Assembly: GCA_002360925.1 (NCBI GenBank)
Contig: DERN01000002.1
Location: 62,001-126,000, forward strand
DNA from: Flavobacteriaceae bacterium UBA3339
GTDB taxonomy: Bacteria; Bacteroidota; Bacteroidia; Flavobacteriales; Flavobacteriaceae
Reading direction: 5' to 3'
DNA: 64,000 nt
Shown: positions 60,742 through 64,000 of the stretch, one piece after another
Layout of the letters: each line of letters starts with the position of its first letter
Numbering within the stretch: the stretch's first letter is position 1
The notes under the pieces: generated by a model
The model's input: only the letters and a program-made list of their open reading frames with translations
What the model was told of the DNA's origin: nothing
The model's database searches: none
Program-made: the position numbers and the translations under genes

Positions 60742-61293
60742 TTATTTTTGAACGTACCAACCTACTTCTTCTTTGTATTTTAAGACGAAATCTCTTGTAA
60801 TAAATTCAGAATTTGGATTTTTATCTTTACTTAATCCTGCAAAAGGCGTAGGTTCTTTTATCAGTTTTGCTTTAGCAGTCGCTTTGGTTTTAGTGTTTAG
60901 TTTTAATTCTACATCGGAATTTTCTTGAATTGTAAACAAATACATTTTTACTTCGGCTTTGTTTTTTCGTTGATCCAATACATATTTAGAAGCATCGGTC
61001 GTTAAAGTAATTGTAACATCCCAAACCGAATCTTTCGATAGTAATTTTTTTCGAACTTCATTCGTTTTTAAAACAATCAGCTTTTGACTTTCTAAATTTT
61101 TTAAAGCTGTAATTTCTTCTGCGTCTTTATTCATTCGTAGTTTTCGTTCGCCCAAATGAATACTTTCACTTTCAAAAACGGGATATTGTTGTGTAAAATC
61201 GTTGATTAAAGAAGTTGCTTTTTTTACCGATAAAGAATCAGATGAACAACCAACAGCTGCAACAGCTAAAAACAGTAGTATAACTCTTTTCAT
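60742..61293 (-). CDS. Hypothetical lipoprotein
   Basis: A 183-residue predicted lipoprotein: signal MKRVILLFLAVAAVG and Cys16. The mature part alternates charged and hydrophobic residues and contains TITLTTDASKYVLDQRKNK and FVLKYKEEVGWYVQ; I do not recognise it. The start at 61293, ten codons inside the longest frame, gives the clean lipobox. It lies downstream of the tRNA-Cys terminator and upstream of the permease promoter, probably as a single gene. Confidence 0.65.
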   Translation of the reverse strand: MKRVILLFLAVAAVGCSSDSLSVKKATSLINDFTQQYPVFESESIHLGERKLRMNKDAEEITALKNLESQKLIVLKTNEVRKKLLSKDSVWDVTITLTTDASKYVLDQRKNKAEVKMYLFTIQENSDVELKLNTKTKATAKAKLIKEPTPFAGLSKDKNPNSEFITRDFVLKYKEEVGWYVQK

Positions 61294-61351
61294 GAAATAC
61301 GTTTTTATTGTAAATATAAGCATTTGGAAAAACGGAAAAGAATTAAAATAA

Positions 61352-61379
61352 AAAAACCTTCAATAAATTGAAGGTTTTT
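61352..61379 (-). terminator. Hairpin terminator after tRNA-Cys
   Basis: AAAAACCTTCAA and TTGAAGGTTTTT pair around a 4-base loop, with a T-run after it on the minus strand; it begins 3 bases after the tRNA 3' end. Confidence 0.8.
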
Positions 61380-61381
61380 AG

Positions 61382-61452
61382 AGGCATCTAGCGGATTCGA
61401 ACCGCTGTAGACGGTTTTGCAGACCGCTTCCTAGCCACTCGGACAAGATGCC
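61382..61452 (-). tRNA. tRNA-Cys (GCA)
   Basis: Full cloverleaf on the minus strand: acceptor GGCATCT pairs with AGATGCC; anticodon stem GCGGT/ACCGT with loop CTGCAAA gives anticodon GCA; T-arm GCGG-TTCGAAT-CCGC. Discriminator base is T; CCA is not encoded. Length 71 bases. Confidence 0.93.
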
Positions 61453-61517
61453 CTATTCGATTTTCGTGATTGCAAATCTACTACAAAATTTTAGATTTCA
61501 AAACTCAAACCAAAAAT

Positions 61518-61877
61518 TTATGCGCGATATTCTTCCATTACAATAGTAACCCGCTCAACATCACCACCAATAGGTGGATTAATTTTCGAAACTTCTAACA
61601 AAATTCTCGAAACCATTGGCAGTTCTTTAAAAACGCGAACTACAATTCGTTTTGCAACATGTTCTAGTAATTTTGATCGAATCGCCATTTCTTCAATCAC
61701 GATTTTGTTTAAATGAACATAATCTACCGTATCTGCCAATTCATCAGAATCTGCCGATTTACGTAAATCTGCTTTAATTTCTAAATCTACACGATAATCC
61801 GATCCAATTTTAGCTTCTTCTTCCAAACAACCATGATTGGTAAACACTTTAATGTTTTTTAGTCTTATAATTCCCAT
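61518..61877 (-). CDS. folB: Dihydroneopterin aldolase
   Basis: A 119-residue enzyme of folate synthesis (dihydroneopterin to 6-hydroxymethyl-dihydropterin plus glycolaldehyde). Catalytic region FTNHGCLEEEAKIGSDY (about 12-28), with VDYVHLNKIV and LLEHVAKRIV typical of the FolB fold, and the C-terminal PPIGGDVERVTIVME. Length matches the family. It lies 65 bases before the tRNA-Cys on the same strand and may be followed by it in one transcript; glnS is divergent. Confidence 0.94.
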   Translation of the reverse strand: MGIIRLKNIKVFTNHGCLEEEAKIGSDYRVDLEIKADLRKSADSDELADTVDYVHLNKIVIEEMAIRSKLLEHVAKRIVVRVFKELPMVSRILLEVSKINPPIGGDVERVTIVMEEYRA

Positions 61878-61951
61878 AATTTGTCTGTTTTCGCTGTAAA
61901 TTTACCAAATTTTAAACGATTCTTAAAGATACAACGAAGCAATATTTTTGG

Positions 61952-61959
61952 TAAATTTG
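61952..61959 (+). promoter_or_regulatory. -7 promoter element TAAATTTG for glnS
   Basis: Exact TAnnTTTG match 20 bases before the ATG at 61980. Confidence 0.6.
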
Positions 61960-61979
61960 TAACTCTTTAATTGAAAATT

Positions 61980-63665
61980 ATGTCAACAAAAGAAAAATCA
62001 TTGAATTTTATAGAACAAATCATTGAGGAAGATTTAACTCAAGGTTTGTCAAAAGATAAATTACGTTTTCGTTTTCCACCAGAACCAAACGGATATCTGC
62101 ACATTGGTCACGCTTCTTCGATCTGTTTAAACTTCGGATTAGGATTGACTTATGATTCGCCTGTAAATTTGCGTTTCGACGACACAAACCCAGCAAAAGA
62201 AGAACAAGAGTTCGTAGATGCCATTAAACATGACGTTGAATGGTTAGGTTTTAAATGGGATAAAGAATTGTATGCTTCGGATTATTTCCAAGAATTGTAC
62301 GATTGGGCTGTGGAATTGATCAAAAAAGGAAAGGCTTATGTAGATAATCTTTCTGCCGAGGAAATTGCAAAACAAAAAGGAACTCCGACGCAAGCAGGAA
62401 TTAATTCGCCAAATAGAGATCGTTCGGTTGAAGATAATTTGACTCTTTTTGAACAAATGAAAAACGGGGAATTTGCTGAAGGAGAATACATTTTACGTGC
62501 AAAAATCGACATGGCATCGCCAAATATGTTGATGCGCGATCCTATTATGTACCGAATCATCAACGCAAATCATCACAGAACAGGCGATAAATGGCACATT
62601 TATCCAATGTATGATTGGGCACATGGCGAAAGTGATTATTTGGAAGGAATTACACATTCGTTATGTACGTTAGAATTTTTACCTCATCGCGAATTGTATG
62701 ATTGGTTTTTAGATCAGATTTTCGAAGAAGGAAAAGTTCGTCCTAAACAAAGAGAATTTGCTAGAAGAAACTTATCGCACACCGTTGTTTCGAAACGAAA
62801 ATTATTGCAATTAGTAAACGAAGGACATGTAAATGGATGGGACGACCCGAGAATGAGCACAATTTCGGGAATGCGCAGACGCGGATATACGCCAAACGCT
62901 ATTCGTAATTTTGCCGATACAATCGGGATTGCAAAACGAACAAACTTAATCGATGTTTCGTTATTAGAATTCTGTGTTCGTGAAGATTTAAACAAGATTA
63001 CTGATCGCGTAATGGCAGTTTTAGATCCTGTTAAATTGGTTATCACGAATTATCCTGAAGGACAAGAAGAATGGCTTGATGCTGAAAATAATCCCGAAGT
63101 TGAAGAAGTTACCTTTAGAAAAGTTCCTTTTTCGAGAGAATTGTATATCGAAAGAGAAGATTTCTTAGAAGAAGCGAACTCTAAATTCTTCCGTTTGACT
63201 TTAGGGAAAGAAGTGCGTTTAAAAAATGCTTACATCATTAAAGGAGAAAGCGTTGTAAAAGATGCCGATGGAAATATCACGGAAATTCACGTTACATACG
63301 ATCCGGATTCTAAATCTGGAAGCGGAACAGAAGCTTCGAAACGTAAAGTAAAAGGAACCATTCATTGGGTTTCGGTTCCTCATGCAATTGAAGCAGAAGT
63401 TCGTATTTACGATCGCTTATTTTCGCACGAAAATCCGGATGGAAATAAAGAAGTTGATTTTAAAGAATACATCAATCCTGATTCGTTAAAAGTAATTACT
63501 GGTTTTGTAGAACCAAGTTTAAAATCGGCAAAGGAAGGAGATAAATTCCAATTTCAGCGATTAGGTTATTTCTGTGTAGATAGAGATACAACCGATGAAA
63601 AACCCGTATTTAACAAAACAGTAGGTTTGCGCGATACGTGGGCAAAACTTGAAAGTAAAGAATAA
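61980..63665 (+). CDS. glnS: Glutamine--tRNA ligase
   Basis: A 561-residue class I synthetase. HIGH motif is NGYLHIGHASS with HIGH at 41-44; the KMSKS equivalent is VVSKRKLLQLVNEGH near 267-281; RMRR-type and anticodon-binding beta-barrel segments follow, ending VGLRDTWAK. The start at 61980 (three codons inside the longest frame) is set by the promoter 20 bases upstream and by the MSTKEKSLNFIEQ start of relatives. Presence of GlnRS means Gln-tRNA is charged directly. A terminator follows and the next gene is convergent. Confidence 0.96.
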   Translation: MSTKEKSLNFIEQIIEEDLTQGLSKDKLRFRFPPEPNGYLHIGHASSICLNFGLGLTYDSPVNLRFDDTNPAKEEQEFVDAIKHDVEWLGFKWDKELYASDYFQELYDWAVELIKKGKAYVDNLSAEEIAKQKGTPTQAGINSPNRDRSVEDNLTLFEQMKNGEFAEGEYILRAKIDMASPNMLMRDPIMYRIINANHHRTGDKWHIYPMYDWAHGESDYLEGITHSLCTLEFLPHRELYDWFLDQIFEEGKVRPKQREFARRNLSHTVVSKRKLLQLVNEGHVNGWDDPRMSTISGMRRRGYTPNAIRNFADTIGIAKRTNLIDVSLLEFCVREDLNKITDRVMAVLDPVKLVITNYPEGQEEWLDAENNPEVEEVTFRKVPFSRELYIEREDFLEEANSKFFRLTLGKEVRLKNAYIIKGESVVKDADGNITEIHVTYDPDSKSGSGTEASKRKVKGTIHWVSVPHAIEAEVRIYDRLFSHENPDGNKEVDFKEYINPDSLKVITGFVEPSLKSAKEGDKFQFQRLGYFCVDRDTTDEKPVFNKTVGLRDTWAKLESKE

Positions 63666-63667
63666 AC

Positions 63668-63699
63668 AAAAAACCAGCAATTTAAAATGCTGGTTTTTT
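63668..63699. terminator. Bidirectional hairpin terminator
   Basis: AAAAAACCAGCA and TGCTGGTTTTTT pair around an AT-rich loop, between the convergent glnS and symporter genes. Confidence 0.85.
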
Positions 63700-63708
63700 T
63701 ATTTGATT

Positions 63709-64000
63709 TTATACTTCATCTAAAACTTCATCATCTAATCTATAAGGTGCTTCATCGTCAAATTCGCCTTCCCATTTTGCTACTACAACAGTTGCTAAGC
63801 AATTTCCGATAACATTTACCGAAGTTCGAGCCATATCCATTAATTCATCGATTCCTAAAATCGCTGCGATAATAAATACTGGTAATCCAAATTGTTCTGC
63901 TGTTGCAATTAAAACAATTAAAGAAGCACGCGGAACTGCAGCGACTCCTTTCGAAGTTATCATTAACGTAAATGCAATTCCTAATTGTTGTCCTAAATCT
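63709..64000 (-). CDS. Dicarboxylate/amino acid:cation symporter, C-terminal part
   Basis: The last 96 codons of a DAACS-family (GltP/DctA-like) transporter that runs off the right edge. Visible: LGQQLGIAFTLMITSKGVAA, the family's re-entrant-loop region, and DELMDMARTSVNVIGNCLAT, the transmembrane segment with the substrate-contacting Asp-x3-R-x-N. The tail is acidic. Family known to import glutamate, aspartate or C4-dicarboxylates with protons or sodium; which one cannot be told. Confidence 0.9.
   Translation of the reverse strand, partial: DLGQQLGIAFTLMITSKGVAAVPRASLIVLIATAEQFGLPVFIIAAILGIDELMDMARTSVNVIGNCLATVVVAKWEGEFDDEAPYRLDDEVLDEV

Noticed and set aside
63709..63963. Complete 84-codon gene starting MITSKGVAAV at the right edge
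   Set aside because: The frame continues upstream past the window edge with typical DAACS sequence, so this Met is internal to a longer symporter gene.

Overview
The window is chromosomal DNA from a low-GC member of the Bacteroidetes, almost certainly the family Flavobacteriaceae (Flavobacterium or a near relative). Signs of this are the TAnnTTTG -7 promoter elements just upstream of many starts, the lack of clear Shine-Dalgarno sequences, many family-typical genes (DUF4254, DUF4494, DUF3109, DUF6427-like, DUF6341-like), a long isoleucyl-tRNA synthetase, a TraR/DksA-like protein without its zinc cysteines, and an arginine operon built around an N-succinylornithine carbamoyltransferase-type enzyme. 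There is no phage, transposase, CRISPR array or rRNA. One tRNA (Cys, anticodon GCA) is present.

Layout. 1-2150 (minus): acyl-CoA carboxylase operon (biotin carrier, biotin carboxylase, start of the carboxyltransferase). 2268-3720 (plus): 2H phosphoesterase and CPBP membrane protease. 3767-8308 (minus): DUF3108 protein, tryptophan 2,3-dioxygenase, M23 lipoprotein peptidase and pgi, mostly coupled by 1-base TAATG overlaps, behind a structured leader that ends in a terminator. 8572-11374 (minus): hmgA, a small membrane protein and hpd, the core of tyrosine/phenylalanine catabolism. 11562-13772: patatin-Omp85-type protein. 13904-20241 (minus): MacAB-TolC-like export operon with an inserted VOC gene. 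20505-22582 (plus): an unfamiliar macrodomain-like protein and a JmjC-like cupin. 22644-27026: uvrC, then AstE/AspA-like, 5-formyl-THF cyclo-ligase, a small lipoprotein and a nitroreductase. 27144-28478: two unfamiliar genes, one a cysteine-rich lipoprotein, bracketed by inverted copies of one hairpin. 28592-33804 (minus): Bax-inhibitor-like protein, lspA, DksA-like protein, ileS. 33911-38317: a frameshifted lipoprotein gene, ansA, acyltransferase, tatD, retropepsin-like protease, DUF3109. 38478-44517: membrane and housekeeping genes (marC, upp, DUF4254, GT9, DUF4494).

44650-53539 (plus) is the arginine operon: promoter, a 37-codon leader peptide with a CGA-CGA-CGA triplet and five Arg codons, then a GNAT acyltransferase, argG, argC, argD, SOTCase-type argF', argB, argE and argH. 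The carbamoyltransferase has Val at the residue that separates acetyl- from succinyl-ornithine enzymes, which points to succinylated intermediates with the GNAT as a likely first enzyme. Palindromic repeats sit between several of these genes.

53707-64000: a TonB-C-like protein, mfd and a lipoprotein (minus), short-chain threonine dehydrogenase (plus), amino-acid permease with a palindromic operator-like site, a lipoprotein, tRNA-Cys, folB, glnS (plus) and the end of a dicarboxylate/amino-acid symporter.

The strongest candidates for something new are the arginine leader peptide, the structured leader/small RNA at 8368-8478, the cysteine-rich lipoprotein cassette, the macrodomain-like protein at 20505, and the family of dispersed palindromic repeats. 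Functions come from motif recognition by eye; no database search was possible.
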